A stretch of DNA of 64,000 bases from Ciceribacter sp. T2.26MG-112.2 (GCF_900492205.1 NZ_UEYQ01000012.1:1-64000); one strand, 5' to 3'; shown: positions 7,612 to 17,096, counted from the first letter of the stretch. A program made the numbers and translations. The notes: generated by a model from the letters alone, not told the origin.

Positions 7612-8688
7612 TCATTCGTCGCGCGACAGGTCTCCCACCTCGAACGCGTTCTTCACACCACGCGCCGAACAAGTCCTGTCGCCGGCCAGTTGCGCCACCT
7701 TGTCGAGCAGCCGGACATCCTTTTCGGTGAGGCCGTTCGCATCGAAATCGGGGCGCTCCTCGCCACGGCCGCGGAAGAATTCCTTGATCGCGGCGCGTGT
7801 TTCCGGCCCGAGTTTTCGGTCGGGCGTCAGGCAGAGCGTGCGCTGGATGCGCGCGACCACCTCCGGATCGATCATGCTTTCATAAGGCCCGCTCGGCTTC
7901 GGGCGTGGCGATGACGGCAGCGGCGCCGAGGCGCTCGTCGGCGCCTGCAGCGCGCGGACAACCTCCGCGCTCCTGATGCTCGCCACGGCGAGCGTCACCC
8001 CCGAACTGCCCGGATTGGCCTTGGCGGTCGCCGTTGCTGCGCCGATATGCTCGATCAGCTGCGCCTCGATGCCGGCCGGCAGGCACAGGTCGAGATAGCC
8101 GCGAATATGGCTGTAGGCGATAACCGGCGAAGCCGCGATCGCCTCTTTCTGCCGCGCGGTGCCGTCACGATAGGCCGCGGCGAGCTTGGCGACGAACTGC
8201 CGGGTGGGCGCCGGCGGCAATTGGTAGAGATAGGTGCCGGCGGCAATGTCCGTCAGGCTTGAGCTCAGTCCGAAGGCCTGCGCCACCACGGCCATGCTCA
8301 GCTGCGCGGCGCCGGTGACGGCCAGCACCGCATTGGTGGTCTGGCCGATGACGGAAATCGCCGATCGTGCCGCGTCGCGCTTGCGCTGCAGCTTGAACAG
8401 CCGGTCGAAATATTGCGAGCAGCTGTCATCGACATAATTGAAGCCGGCAATCGTCACGTCGTACCAGTCGACGGTCCTGTCGCCATAGCCCGCGTCGCGC
8501 ACCAACGCGTCGAGTATCCTTGCCCGATGGCTGGCCGCACGCTCGACATCGGCGGCGTCAAGGACCGGCGGTAGCCCGCCATAGAACTGATCGGCCGTGG
8601 TGCACGACGAGAAACAGGCGATCGCGGCGAGCATTGCGATGCCGCGCACCTTGCCGATCAAGGACCATGCTGAATTGTCCGACATCAT
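7612..8688 (-). CDS. putative lipoprotein with peptidoglycan-binding-like C-terminus
   Basis: A 358-residue protein from the chosen ATG (MMSDNSAW), which has GGGGGAC just upstream; longer starts are possible. A hydrophobic segment (GIAMLAAIACFSSC) offers a lipobox-like cysteine. The body is helical, with one further hydrophobic stretch (TTNAVLAVTGAAQLSMAVVAQAFGL region). The end contains IQRTLCLTPDRKLGPETRAAIKEF, similar to the PG-binding-1 repeat. It pairs with the lysozyme-like gene downstream, suggesting joint action in the cell envelope. No named family is recognised. Confidence 0.7.
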   Translation of the reverse strand: MMSDNSAWSLIGKVRGIAMLAAIACFSSCTTADQFYGGLPPVLDAADVERAASHRARILDALVRDAGYGDRTVDWYDVTIAGFNYVDDSCSQYFDRLFKLQRKRDAARSAISVIGQTTNAVLAVTGAAQLSMAVVAQAFGLSSSLTDIAAGTYLYQLPPAPTRQFVAKLAAAYRDGTARQKEAIAASPVIAYSHIRGYLDLCLPAGIEAQLIEHIGAATATAKANPGSSGVTLAVASIRSAEVVRALQAPTSASAPLPSSPRPKPSGPYESMIDPEVVARIQRTLCLTPDRKLGPETRAAIKEFFRGRGEERPDFDANGLTEKDVRLLDKVAQLAGDRTCSARGVKNAFEVGDLSRDE

Positions 8689-8959
8689 GTCCCCCATGCG
8701 GCGGAATGCCCACCGAGCACCGCCGTGCGCATTCATGCGCGCCCCGGAAAACAATACATCGTCCGAAATGCAATTTAAAGGAGATTTATTTCTATATTAC
8801 ACATACTAAAAGTTGCATCTGATGGTGCGCGACGCCCGCATGTCCCGGGTCGATAGGACAGCGGGCGCCCCTCCTTGCCCGCCGGACGCTTCCCTTCCGC
8901 GTCGGGTGGCCTATGCTGGCCGCGGCTCGCTGTCCTGGACCCCGTTTGCGGAGCATGTG

Positions 8960-9205
8960 ATGATCGGTTCGATTGTAAGGGTGGTGATCTACGGTCTGCT
9001 CGGCCTTGTCGGCCTGCCGATCACAACGACGTTGCTGGTGCTGGCGCTCTCCCACGCCTTTGACCCGCGCTGCGGCACGCCGGGCGATTCGGGTGGCTGC
9101 GAAATGGGTGCCGTCTCGATCGGCGTGATGGCCGCCCTTCCGGGGCTCGCCATCGGCGTGGCCCTTGCCATTTTTCAGGAGTGGCGCAAACGACAGCGTG
9201 GCTAG
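8960..9205 (+). CDS. small two-helix membrane protein
   Basis: An 81-residue protein from the ATG at 8960. It has two hydrophobic segments (VVIYGLLGLVGLPITTTLLVLAL and VMAALPGLAIGVALAIF) joined by a short loop with two cysteines (DPRCGTPGDSGGCEMG). The positive tail (EWRKRQRG) suggests a cytoplasmic C-terminus. Family unknown. It converges on the LysR gene, with only 2 bp between the ends. Confidence 0.6.
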   Translation: MIGSIVRVVIYGLLGLVGLPITTTLLVLALSHAFDPRCGTPGDSGGCEMGAVSIGVMAALPGLAIGVALAIFQEWRKRQRG

Positions 9206-9207
9206 TA

Positions 9208-10104
9208 TCAGGGCTTCTGATGGCGCAGCGCATTGACCAGCAGCGAAAAGGCTGGCGAGGCATGGCGGCGGCTTGGATAATAGAGGTGGTAGCCGGCAAA
9301 GGGCGGCGTCCAGTCGTCCAGCACCTGCATCAGGCGGCCCGCCGCAACATGATTGCACACCATGTCCTCGAACAGGAAGGCGAGGCCATAGCCATCGAGC
9401 GTCGCCCTCAGCACCTGGCCCACATCGTTGAAGATCAGTTGGCCCTCGACCCTCACGCGGAGTTCCTGGCCGTCCTTCTCGAACTCCCAGGCATAAATGC
9501 CGCCATAGGTCGGCAGGCGCGTGGTGATGCAATCGTGCTGGGTCAGGTCGCGCGGCGAAAGCGGTGTCGGGCGGTTCGCCAGATAGTCCGGCGCGCCGAC
9601 CACGACGAGGCGTGCGTCCGGCGCAATGCGCACCGCCACCATGTCCTTTTCCACTTGCTCGCCGAACCGTACCCCGGCGTCGAAGCGCTCGGCGACAATA
9701 TCGGTCAACGCCAGATCGGAGAACAGCTCGACCCTGATATCGGGATTATGCCGCAGCACCGGCGAGAGCTTCGGCCATAGTACGGTGTCGATCGCGTGCT
9801 GGGTGGCGGTGATGCGGAAACTTCCGGCCGGACGGTCCCGGTATTGGCCGAGAACCTCGAGTTCCTGCTCGATGCTGTCGAAGGCGGGCCCAAGGGCCGC
9901 CAGCAGCCGTTCGCCGGGCTCCGTCGGGGCAAGGCTGCGGGTGGTGCGGGTGAGCAGCCGCACGCCGAGCCGTTCTTCCAGCCGCCTGACGATCAGGCTG
10001 AGCGAGGACTGCGACGTGCCGAGCCTTGCGGCCGCGCGGGTAAAGCTGCGCTCCTCCGCCACGCGCCGGAAGGCCATCAGGTCGCCCAGCTCTTCGCGTC
10101 GCAT
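9208..10104 (-). CDS. LysR family transcriptional regulator
   Basis: A 298-residue protein of standard LTTR length. The N-terminal winged helix is clear ([46 protein letters not shown]), followed by the periplasmic-binding-like effector domain ([18 protein letters not shown] onward). It diverges from the cupin/alcohol dehydrogenase pair starting at 10228, with 123 bp between start codons. This layout is common for LTTRs that control quinone or aldehyde reductases, so it probably regulates that pair. The inducer is unknown. Confidence 0.93.
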   Translation of the reverse strand: MRREELGDLMAFRRVAEERSFTRAAARLGTSQSSLSLIVRRLEERLGVRLLTRTTRSLAPTEPGERLLAALGPAFDSIEQELEVLGQYRDRPAGSFRITATQHAIDTVLWPKLSPVLRHNPDIRVELFSDLALTDIVAERFDAGVRFGEQVEKDMVAVRIAPDARLVVVGAPDYLANRPTPLSPRDLTQHDCITTRLPTYGGIYAWEFEKDGQELRVRVEGQLIFNDVGQVLRATLDGYGLAFLFEDMVCNHVAAGRLMQVLDDWTPPFAGYHLYYPSRRHASPAFSLLVNALRHQKP

Positions 10105-10227
10105 TCATTGATCCTCGATATAGGTGCAATCTCTTTATGCAGTCTAATCGAATTAAACCAGATCCGCTATGGTCTGTCGCAAGGGGTGGCGAGCCACCCG
10201 GCTCAACAAGGCTTGCGGGAGCGCATC

Positions 10228-10626
10228 ATGGACATCAAGAGAGTGGGAACGCGACCCTCGACCAAGGGGCCGGCGGACTGGTTCACCGGCAGCGTGCGCA
10301 TCGATCCGCTGTTCCAGGCGGAGACACCGGCCCGCGCCAATGGCGCCGCCGTCACGTTCGAGCCCGGTGCCCGCACCGCCTGGCACACCCATCCACTCGG
10401 CCAGACGCTGATCGTCACCGCGGGCCTCGGCCTCGTCCAGCGCGAGGGCGGACCGATCGAGGAGATCCGCCCCGGCGACGTGGTCTGGTTCGCGCCCGGC
10501 GAAAGACACTGGCACGGCGCCTCGCCGACCGTCGCCATGACCCATATCGCCATCCACGAGGCCCTCGACGGCAAGACCGTCGACTGGCTCGAACAGGTTA
10601 CCGACGACCAGTATTCCGGCCGCTGA
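10228..10626 (+). CDS. cupin-domain protein
   Basis: A 132-residue protein with a single cupin barrel. Motif 1 is [25 protein letters not shown] and motif 2 is [17 protein letters not shown], giving the usual histidine metal ligands. Close relatives are annotated as carboxymuconolactone-decarboxylase-associated or quercetin-type cupins of unknown substrate. It is followed after 68 bp by an alcohol dehydrogenase and diverges from LysR, a recurring trio in proteobacteria. Confidence 0.87.
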   Translation: MDIKRVGTRPSTKGPADWFTGSVRIDPLFQAETPARANGAAVTFEPGARTAWHTHPLGQTLIVTAGLGLVQREGGPIEEIRPGDVVWFAPGERHWHGASPTVAMTHIAIHEALDGKTVDWLEQVTDDQYSGR

Positions 10627-10694
10627 TCCTCCCCGCGGCCGGCCCCACCCCGGATATTCCGGGGTTTCATCCCTCAACATCACTGGAGAATGCC

Positions 10695-11741
10695 ATGCTG
10701 ACCAAGGCCTTCGGCGCCTATGCCGCCGACAAACCGCTCGAGCCGATGCAGATCCCTCGTCGCGATGTGGGGCCGAACGATGTGCAGATCGCCATCGCCT
10801 ATTGCGGCGTCTGCCATTCCGACCTGCACACCGTGCGCTCCGAATGGGCCGGCACGCTCTACCCGTGCGTGCCCGGCCACGAAATCGTCGGCCATGTCAC
10901 CGCCGTCGGCTCGGCGGTCTCCGGCTTTAAGGTCGGCGAAACGGTCGGCGTCGGCTGCATGGTCGACAGCTGCCAGAGCTGCTACGCCTGCGACGACGGC
11001 CTCGAGCAATATTGCGAGCATGGCTTCACCGGTACCTATAACGGCAAGACGGCCGACAAGCCCGGCCATACGCTCGGCGGCTATTCGCAGTCGATCACCG
11101 TCCGGGACAAGTTCGTCGTCAAGGTCCGCCATCCGGCCGAACAACTCGCCGCCGTCGCGCCGCTTCTCTGCGCCGGCATCACGCTGTGGTCGCCGCTGCG
11201 CCACTGGAAGGCCGGACCGGGCAAGAAGGTCGGCATCGTCGGCATCGGTGGTCTCGGCCACATGGGCGTGAAGCTCGCCCGTGCGCTCGGCGCCCATGTC
11301 GTGGCCTTCACCACGTCCGAGAACAAGCGCCAGGCCGCGCTGGATCTCGGCGCGCATGAGGTGGTGGTGTCGCGCAATGCCGACGAGATGAAGGTCCATG
11401 CCAACTCCTTCGACCTGATCGTCGACACGGTGGCCGCAAGCCACAATCTCGACAGCTTCGTCAACCTATTGAAGCGCGACGGCACGCTGACGCTGGTCGG
11501 TGCGCCGGAACATCCGCATCCCTCGCCGGCCGTCTTCCCGCTGATCATGAAGCGTCGTTCGATCGCCGGTTCGACGATCGGCGGCATTGCCGAGACCCAG
11601 GAGATGATGGATTTTTGCGCCGAGCACGGCATCGTCGCCGACATCGAGATGATCGCGGCAAGCGAGATCGAAGAGGCCTATGCCCGGATGCTGAAGAGCG
11701 ACGTGAAATACCGCTTCGTCATCGACAGCGCGACGCTCTGA
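10695..11741 (+). CDS. zinc-dependent NAD(P) alcohol dehydrogenase (YahK/cinnamyl-type)
   Basis: A 348-residue medium-chain dehydrogenase. Catalytic zinc ligands are in CGVCHSD (residues about 37-43) and GHE (61-63). The structural zinc lobe has the closely spaced cysteines of MVDSCQSCYACDDGLEQYC, and GIGGLGHMG is the Rossmann glycine motif. The overall pattern is that of the cinnamyl/YahK group, broad NADPH aldehyde reductases. Its partner cupin and divergent LysR suggest inducible aldehyde or alcohol metabolism. The final substrate cannot be read. Confidence 0.93.
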   Translation: MLTKAFGAYAADKPLEPMQIPRRDVGPNDVQIAIAYCGVCHSDLHTVRSEWAGTLYPCVPGHEIVGHVTAVGSAVSGFKVGETVGVGCMVDSCQSCYACDDGLEQYCEHGFTGTYNGKTADKPGHTLGGYSQSITVRDKFVVKVRHPAEQLAAVAPLLCAGITLWSPLRHWKAGPGKKVGIVGIGGLGHMGVKLARALGAHVVAFTTSENKRQAALDLGAHEVVVSRNADEMKVHANSFDLIVDTVAASHNLDSFVNLLKRDGTLTLVGAPEHPHPSPAVFPLIMKRRSIAGSTIGGIAETQEMMDFCAEHGIVADIEMIAASEIEEAYARMLKSDVKYRFVIDSATL

Positions 11742-12096
11742 AGGCACTTCCGCTTCTTCCCGACGGGGAGAGGGCGGAGCCCCGGCGGATCACACCCTCT
11801 TCTCCCCAGCGGGGAGAAGTGCCGAACGCGCCGCGACGTTTCCGGCCTCCTCTCCCCAGCGGGGAGAGGAGGCCGAGCGAAGCGGAGGCGGGGTGAGGGG
11901 GAACCGCGCGCGCCAAGGCAACGAGCCACGCGCCATGCTCCCGGCCTTGCTTCGCCCCCGTCATCCGGCGCTACGCGCCACCTTCTCCCCGATGGGGAGA
12001 AGACAGCCCGACAGCGCTCGCTCGGCCAAGGAAGGCAACGATCGTCGCGTGGCGAATGGGCGTTCGAGGCGGTCGTGAACGAGGACCCCGCCGGTC
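11742..12096. repeat. gene-free region with palindromic intergenic repeats
   Basis: This 355-bp gap between the alcohol dehydrogenase and a leftward small gene contains no convincing gene. It holds hairpins with CTTCTCCCC arms at 11799-11819 and 11982-12002, which would bound a roughly 204-bp element like the one at 29570-29694. A separate long hairpin at 11844-11874 has 14-bp perfect arms (GGCCTCCTCTCCCC). Between them are GGGTGAGGGGG and CCCCCGTCATCCGGCGCTACGC modules also seen near 29650. Confidence 0.75.
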
Positions 12097-12384
12097 TTAC
12101 TTGTTCTGCAGCAACCACATCTTGCCGGCCATGGTAATGCCATGGGCGGACTGGTCGACGGCGGTGTCGCTGTTGATTGCCTGCAAAAGGCCGTGCTCGC
12201 GCAATTCGTTGACCGTGGTCGTCTTGATCGACTTGATCTTCTGCGGCCGCTCCTTGAAGCGGTCGGTGCGGGCATAGGTCACCTGCGCGTTGAGGTGGGT
12301 CCAGTTATTGCCTTCTGCGGGAAAAAGGTCGCCATCCTTGGCGAGTTTCAGTCCGCGGATCTGGACGGGGGTGAGTTCGAGCAT
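12097..12384 (-). CDS. conserved hypothetical protein
   Basis: A 95-residue protein from the ATG at 12384, preceded by CAAGGACCGACC. It contains TPVQIRGLKLAKDGDLFPAE, TYARTDRFKERPQKIKSIKTTTVNELREHGLL and a C-terminal ITMAGKMWLLQNK. The middle suggests a small winged-helix-like fold, but I do not recognise the family. It lies downstream of the desaturase on the same strand, 72 bp away. Confidence 0.68.
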   Translation of the reverse strand: MLELTPVQIRGLKLAKDGDLFPAEGNNWTHLNAQVTYARTDRFKERPQKIKSIKTTTVNELREHGLLQAINSDTAVDQSAHGITMAGKMWLLQNK

Positions 12385-12456
12385 GGTCGGTCCTTGAAAA
12401 TCTGTCGTGGTGTCGGTTCGAGTGCCGCGGCCGGCTTCAGACTGGCCGCTGGCCAA

Positions 12457-13503
12457 TCAGGCGGCGGCGAGTGCGCTTTCGGCCTCGCGGAAGGAGAGCA
12501 GCCGGCCGCGCTTCTCGTCCCACAGGGCGAGCTTGACGCACGCGAAGCTGTCGCGAAGCGTGATGCGGCCGATGCCGGCGAGTTGCGGATGGTCGCGCAA
12601 CACTTCCGGCAGGCGGTAATAGGGAATGCGGCTGGCCAGGTGGTGGACGTGGTGAATGCCGATATTGCCGGTCAGCCAGCGCAGGGCGAGCGGCAGGTCG
12701 TAATGCGAGGCGCCGTGCAGCGCGGCCTTGGGAAACTGCCAGTCATCGCCCTTCGACCAGTGCGTCTCCTCGAACTGGTGCTGGACATAGAACAGCCAGA
12801 TGCCGGTGGCACCGGCGATCAGCACGATCGGCAGGTGGATCACCAGGAAGGGCACGAGGCCGACCGCCCAGATCATCAGGGCAGACACCACGGCAATGCC
12901 GAGATTGGTGCCCATGGTCGAGATCCACGGCTGCGCGCCGTCCTTCATCATGCCAAACGGCAGGCGCTGCTTGAACAGGAAGAGAAAGGCCGGGCCGATG
13001 CCGAACATCACCGCCGGGTGACGGTAAAGGCGATAGCCGAGCCGGCCGCGCGGCGAAAGCGCGCGATATTCCTCGAGCGTCAGCGTGGTGATGTCGCCGA
13101 TGCCGCGCTCGTCGAGATTTCCGGCGCTGGCATGGTGGGCGGCATGCGCCCGCCGCCAATAGCCGTAAGGAGTGAGCGTCAAAACGCCGATCAGCCGGCC
13201 GGTCCAGTCGTCGAGCCCGCGGCGGGCAAAGAACGAGCCGTGGCCGCAATCGTGCTGGATCATGAACAGGCGCAGCAGAAAGAAGCCGGCCGGAACGATG
13301 GCGATGAGGCCGAGCCAGACGCCGTTGACCAGCGAAAGATAGGCAAGCGTCCAGAACAGGACGAACGGAACCAGCGTGATGACCAGCTCGAAAGCGCTGC
13401 GCCCGAGGCGCGGCTGTCGATAGCGCGCCAGGATCTTCAACCACGCGCCGACATTCTCATCGGCAGGTGCAGTAGGTGCGTGGATGGTGACGTGGGCGTT
13501 CAT
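12457..13503 (-). CDS. fatty acid desaturase
   Basis: A 348-residue membrane enzyme. The three histidine boxes of the di-iron desaturases are present: HDCGHG, HAAHH and HVHH. Hydrophobic pairs flank the boxes (FELVITLVPFVLFWTLAYL, WLGLIAIVPAGFFLLRLF, GLVPFLVIHLPIVLIA). It resembles omega-6/delta-12 type acyl-lipid desaturases. It introduces double bonds into membrane fatty acids, a common low-temperature response. It lies downstream of the second csp gene on the same strand, but the csp terminator lies between them. Confidence 0.9.
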   Translation of the reverse strand: MNAHVTIHAPTAPADENVGAWLKILARYRQPRLGRSAFELVITLVPFVLFWTLAYLSLVNGVWLGLIAIVPAGFFLLRLFMIQHDCGHGSFFARRGLDDWTGRLIGVLTLTPYGYWRRAHAAHHASAGNLDERGIGDITTLTLEEYRALSPRGRLGYRLYRHPAVMFGIGPAFLFLFKQRLPFGMMKDGAQPWISTMGTNLGIAVVSALMIWAVGLVPFLVIHLPIVLIAGATGIWLFYVQHQFEETHWSKGDDWQFPKAALHGASHYDLPLALRWLTGNIGIHHVHHLASRIPYYRLPEVLRDHPQLAGIGRITLRDSFACVKLALWDEKRGRLLSFREAESALAAA

Positions 13504-13650
13504 ATAGTCCGATCCGTTTGTTTCAAAGGCGCGCCAAGCCGGCGCTGGCTTCCTCGGAAGCTGCGCGCGTCCTTGCGTGCGGCTCGAGGGTGCAATTTTA
13601 ACGAGTTTAATTCTTGCTTGCATCCCTGACGTTCAGGGCTGTGCAAACGC

Positions 13651-13675
13651 AAAAAGGCCAGACATTCGCCTGGCC
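13651..13675 (-). terminator. intrinsic terminator of second csp gene
   Basis: On the minus strand GGCCAG and CTGGCC form a stem around an 8-nt loop and are followed by TTTTT. It lies about 60 nt past the csp stop, mirroring the terminator of the 5.9-kb copy. Confidence 0.75.
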
Positions 13676-13700
13676 TTCTCAACTTCTTTAAGCCCGCCAC

Positions 13701-13718
13701 GCCAGTACATCCGTGGTC
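13701..13718 (-). other. 3'UTR motif shared by both csp genes (copy 2)
   Basis: GCCAGTACATCCGTGGTC on the plus strand, 17 of 18 identical to 5814-5831. It is located between the csp stop codon and its terminator, as in copy 1. Confidence 0.6.
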
Positions 13719-13734
13719 GCGGCTAGCTGAAGCT

Positions 13735-13944
13735 TCAAGCGGCCTGCAGCTGGCCGGCGGACATCTTGCCCGACTTGTTGTCGCGTTCCAGCTCGAAGGA
13801 GATCTTCTGGCCTTCGACGAGATCGCGCATGCCGGCGCGCTCTACGGCCGAGATGTGGACGAATACGTCCGCGCCGCCGTTGTCAGGCTGAATGAAGCCG
13901 AAGCCCTTGGTGGAATTGAACCATTTTACTGTGCCGGTGGTCAT
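13735..13944 (-). CDS. cold-shock protein, CspA family (second copy)
   Basis: A 69-residue single cold-shock domain with KGFGFIQ and VFVHIS. The ATG at 13944 is preceded by GAAAGGGTTCGTC; longer upstream reading is leader, not protein. The leader shares CGAC/GATC-rich patches with the 5.9-kb csp leader. The desaturase downstream makes a second cold-adaptation neighbourhood within 8 kb. Confidence 0.94.
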   Translation of the reverse strand: MTTGTVKWFNSTKGFGFIQPDNGGADVFVHISAVERAGMRDLVEGQKISFELERDNKSGKMSAGQLQAA

Positions 13945-14328
13945 GACGAACCCTTTCATAGCAACATTGAGATCCGCCGAACGACGCTCGACGGTTGATT
14001 TCGACTTTTGAGAGGGGGAAGTTCGTCCAGAGGCGCAGGCGCCATAAACAAATATCGGCAAACAAAGTATCGATCAGCCATAGATACACGCTCGCCCGTC
14101 CGGCGTCAACTTTTTGTTTGTGTTCCTTTTGTGTGCGTCCATGGGTTGCACTCACCCCTTGGCCGCATCCACGGCGAAGTTGTGCTGCCGCCGGGCCAGG
14201 GGCAGGGGAGCGCGTCTCTTCGGCGAATGAGGGCGGGCGGGAATACCGCGGATGCACGGGCGTGTGCCGTTGGCTGGCGCCTTAAGGGCGCGCTAACGAG
14301 GAAACGGCAAGAAAAGGCCTCTCCCGCC
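13945..14328. other. csp leader and gene-free spacer
   Basis: 384 bp without a convincing gene. The left part is the probable long 5' leader and promoter of the csp gene. An AT-rich stretch near 14040-14120 breaks the local composition and may hold the promoter. I see no terminator with a U-run for the HerA-like gene whose end is at 14329. Confidence 0.5.
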
Positions 14329-15909
14329 CTACCGCTTCAGGCTTCCCAAAATCCCGCGCACGATGGCCCGTCCGACCGAGTTGGCGACCGAACGCGCCGC
14401 ACTCTTCATCGCCGCCTCGATCACCGTTTCGCGCTGATAGCCCGAGGTCCGGCGGGTCGTCGTCTTGGTCGTGCGGCGGTCGTCGTCGTCATCGTCCTTG
14501 TCGCCGAAGCCCGGAAGCGACCAGCGGCCGGCGGCCGAATCCTTTTCCGCGCCGCGCGCTTCGCGTTCCTCTTGCGTGCGCCGGGCGGCCTCGGCCTCGG
14601 CCGCCTTCTGCTCGCGGGCCATCAGGATCTCATAGGCCGATTCCCGGTCGAGATCCTTGTCATAGACCCCGGCGACCGGGCTGACATTCATCACCGCGCG
14701 GCGCTCGGCCTCGCTGATCGGACCGGGACGCCCAGCCGGCGGGCGCACCAGCGTGCGCTCGACGATCGAGGGCACGCCCTTGGGCCCAAGCGTCGAGACC
14801 AGCGCCTCGCCGATGCCGAGCATGGTGATCGCGGTCTCGCAGTCGAAGGCCGGGTTGGGGCGAAATGTGGTCGCTGCCGTCTTCACCGCCTTCTGCTCGC
14901 GCGGGGTATAGGCGCGCAGCGCATGCTGGATGCGGTTGCCCATCTGCGCCAGCACGGTGTCGGGCACGTCGAGCGGATTCTGCGTGACGAAGTAGACGCC
15001 GACGCCCTTGGAGCGGATGAGGCGAACGACCTGCTCGATGCGCTCGATCAGCACCTTTGGCGCGTCGTTGAACAGAAGATGCGCCTCGTCGAAGAAGAAG
15101 ACCAGCCTCGGCTTGTCCGGATCGCCCACTTCCGGCAGTTCCTCGAACAGCTCCGACAAGAGCCACAGAAGGAAGGTCGAATAGAGCCGCGGGTTCATCA
15201 TCAGCTTGTCGGCCGCCAAAACCGAGATCGCCCCGCGCCCGTCATTCGTGGTGCGCATGATGTCGGTGACGGCGAGCGCCGGTTCGCCGAAGAAATGTTC
15301 CGCGCCCTGCTGTTCCAGCACCAGAAGCCCGCGCTGCAGCGAGCCGACCGAGGCCTTGGAGATGAGGCCGAACTGGTTGGACAGCTCGCTCGCATGCTCG
15401 CCCATATAGTTCAGCAGCGCCTGCAGGTCCTTGAGGTCGAGCAGCGGCAGGCCGCCCTGGTCGGCGATCTTGAAGGCGATGTTGAGCACGCCTTCCTGCG
15501 CCTCCGACGCATCCATCAGCCGCGACAGCAGAAGCGGACCCATCTCGGCGACGGTGGTGCGCACCCGGTGGCCCTGCTCGCCGTAGAGATCCCAGAAGAT
15601 CACCGGGAATTCCTGGTAGGCGAAATCGTCAAAACCGATCTGCGCCGCGCGCTGGTCTACCCAGTCCTTCTTCTCGCCCATCACGGCGATGCCGGAGAGG
15701 TCGCCCTTGATGTCGGCGCAGAACACCGGCACGCCGGCATTGGAAAAGCTCTCGGCCAGAACCTGCAGCGTCACCGTCTTGCCGGTGCCGGTGGCGCCGG
15801 TGACGATGCCGTGGCGGTTGCCGTATTTCAGATCGAGATATTCGCCCTTGTTGAGGCTGTCGTCGGGATTGCGGCTGGTGCCGATATAGAGCTTTCCGTC
15901 TTGAAGCAT
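14329..15909 (-). CDS. HerA-like helicase/DUF853 ATPase
   Basis: A 526-residue protein from the ATG at 15909 ([10 protein letters not shown]). Walker A is GATGTGKT (residues 38-45) and Walker B is [41 protein letters not shown] is diagnostic of the HerA C-terminal-like DUF853 family (YjgR type). The C-terminal 100 residues are charged and low complexity, with a run of aspartates. These are hexameric-type P-loop ATPases whose role in proteobacteria is unclear. There is no NurA-like nuclease next to it, so a defence role is not supported here. Confidence 0.9.
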   Translation of the reverse strand: MLQDGKLYIGTSRNPDDSLNKGEYLDLKYGNRHGIVTGATGTGKTVTLQVLAESFSNAGVPVFCADIKGDLSGIAVMGEKKDWVDQRAAQIGFDDFAYQEFPVIFWDLYGEQGHRVRTTVAEMGPLLLSRLMDASEAQEGVLNIAFKIADQGGLPLLDLKDLQALLNYMGEHASELSNQFGLISKASVGSLQRGLLVLEQQGAEHFFGEPALAVTDIMRTTNDGRGAISVLAADKLMMNPRLYSTFLLWLLSELFEELPEVGDPDKPRLVFFFDEAHLLFNDAPKVLIERIEQVVRLIRSKGVGVYFVTQNPLDVPDTVLAQMGNRIQHALRAYTPREQKAVKTAATTFRPNPAFDCETAITMLGIGEALVSTLGPKGVPSIVERTLVRPPAGRPGPISEAERRAVMNVSPVAGVYDKDLDRESAYEILMAREQKAAEAEAARRTQEEREARGAEKDSAAGRWSLPGFGDKDDDDDDRRTTKTTTRRTSGYQRETVIEAAMKSAARSVANSVGRAIVRGILGSLKR

Positions 15910-16248
15910 GAACCGCGTTCCCGTCCCTTGTTTCGCCGACCGGGCCGATCGGCAGATTGCGCCGGCCCTGACGCCCGTCATTCCTGACCCATCATTCCAT
16001 GAATCGTCACCTTGCTGTTATAAGGATAGTGTGAAACATCGACAACAGCGCGCTCACCGCGCCGTCGCGCGTCGCGCCGCGGATGCCGGGCCTGGATTGA
16101 CGGTCTCGGAAGACGGCCTCGGATGACTGCCCGGAAGAGGCACGCGAGGCAAGAACGCGTCGAGCAGAGACGCGCGGGAGAAACACGCTGCGGAGAAATG
16201 CGGCCTTGGGCGGCTCGTCGCTTGAGTTCGCCGGAAACTTCAATTACG
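15910..16248. other. gene-free divergent spacer
   Basis: About 340 bp between the leftward HerA-like gene and the rightward gene at 16286. No open frame with coding character. It contains promoters for both flanking genes; a strong palindrome follows at 16249-16264. Confidence 0.5.
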
Positions 16249-16264
16249 TTGACGTTAACGTCAA
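16249..16264. promoter_or_regulatory. 16-bp perfect palindromic operator
   Basis: TTGACGTTAACGTCAA is a perfect palindrome ending 21 bp before the ATG at 16286. The pattern recalls operators of MerR-type regulators such as LiuR, but that comparison is from memory. No such regulator is encoded in the window. Confidence 0.6.
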
Positions 16265-16285
16265 TTTTGCACCAGGAGGCTCACC

Positions 16286-16675
16286 ATGAACGAACTCGTA
16301 AACCGCATCGCCGACAAGGTCGGCATCGAACCGGCCGTCGCCGAAAAGTCGGTCGGCATGATGCTCGGCTTCCTGCAGCGCGAGGCTGCCGACGGCCCGG
16401 TCGCCAAGATGATCGAATCCGTCCCCGGCGCGCTCGAGCTGGTTGCCAAGTATAATGGCGAAGGCGAAGGCAAGGGCCTGCTCGGCGGCCTGATGAGCGC
16501 CATCGGCGGCGGCGGCATCATGGGTCTCGGCCAGCAGCTGATGGCCCAGGGCCTCGGCATGGGCGAAATCTCCAAGCTCGCCAAGGAAACCATGACGGCT
16601 GCCCGCGAATATGCCGGCGACGAAGTCGTCGACGAAGTGGTGGCCTCGGTCCCGGGGTTGTCGCAGTTCGTCTGA
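16286..16675 (+). CDS. conserved hypothetical protein, glycine-rich centre
   Basis: A 129-residue protein preceded by CAGGAGG. An N-terminal helical domain (NELVNRIADKVGIEPAVAEKSVGMMLGFLQREA) is followed by a glycine-rich hinge (GLLGGLMSAIGGGGIMGLG) and a second helical part. The N-terminal pattern resembles DUF2267/DUF2780-like bacterial proteins, but I would not assign a family firmly. It has a strong palindrome upstream and its own terminator, so it is a single-gene unit. Confidence 0.8.
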   Translation: MNELVNRIADKVGIEPAVAEKSVGMMLGFLQREAADGPVAKMIESVPGALELVAKYNGEGEGKGLLGGLMSAIGGGGIMGLGQQLMAQGLGMGEISKLAKETMTAAREYAGDEVVDEVVASVPGLSQFV

Positions 16676-16704
16676 GACGGGCGGGCAGGTTGGGAATGAA
16701 GAAG

Positions 16705-16731
16705 CCGCCGGAGTGATCCGGCGGTTTTTTT
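16705..16731 (+). terminator. intrinsic terminator
   Basis: CCGCCGGA (16705-16712) and TCCGGCGG (16717-16724) form a perfect 8-bp stem with a GTGA tetraloop, followed by seven T residues. It ends the 16286 transcript 30 bp past its stop. Confidence 0.9.
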
Positions 16732-17096
16732 GTGTGTGGGGGGGCAATGTTGAAGGCGACTTCAAGCCCCCTCTTTTTGGTCATTCCGGCGCTCAATCCT
16801 CGTTTTAGGAAGCCGGTGGTCGCGGAGCCAAGACGTCTGCTAATTTCAAAGACCGGCTCTCGGAACTTAGTCGGTCCGGGGACGCGTCCCGGGCAAGGCG
16901 AAATGGTGCCTAATGTGGACCTTCGCTTCTATCGCCTCTTTATGGCAATCGTCAAACCGGGGGTGCGAGGAGTACAGCGATGGGCCCTATCTACGGGGGC
17001 TAATTTGAGATCGGAACCATTTTAAGTCTCGCATTTGTCAGTAATCTGCATATATAGGCAATTAAACAGCGAACTCGCGCGCTTATGAGGTGAAAA
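16732..17096 (+). other. left flank of the AT-richer island, no gene
   Basis: 365 bp in which base composition shifts from the GC-rich background to the AT-richer DNA of the RloAB pair. The one open frame (16732-17025) has no ribosome site and low-complexity content. No integrase, att-like direct repeat or tRNA remnant was found. Confidence 0.5.

Noticed and set aside
11799-12002. Repeated hairpins taken as a CRISPR array
   Set aside because: Repeats are palindromic, irregularly spaced and without uniform spacers or cas genes; they fit intergenic mosaic elements.
14329-15909. HerA-like ATPase as part of a defence system
   Set aside because: It is the DUF853 (YjgR) type common in proteobacterial cores; no SIR2, NurA or DUF4297 partner, and it is separated from the RloAB pair by a terminated gene.
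14008-15987. 659-residue open frame on the plus strand opposite the HerA-like gene
   Set aside because: Antisense shadow in GC-rich DNA; the minus-strand product has clear Walker motifs and family match.
16732-17025. 97-residue frame before the RloA-like gene
   Set aside because: No ribosome site, no recognisable domain and begins inside the terminator tail of the previous gene.
17035-17056. TTGTCA and TATATA as promoter of the RloAB pair
   Set aside because: Spacing is only 10 bp, too short for sigma-70 binding; no better match with 16-18 bp spacing was found.
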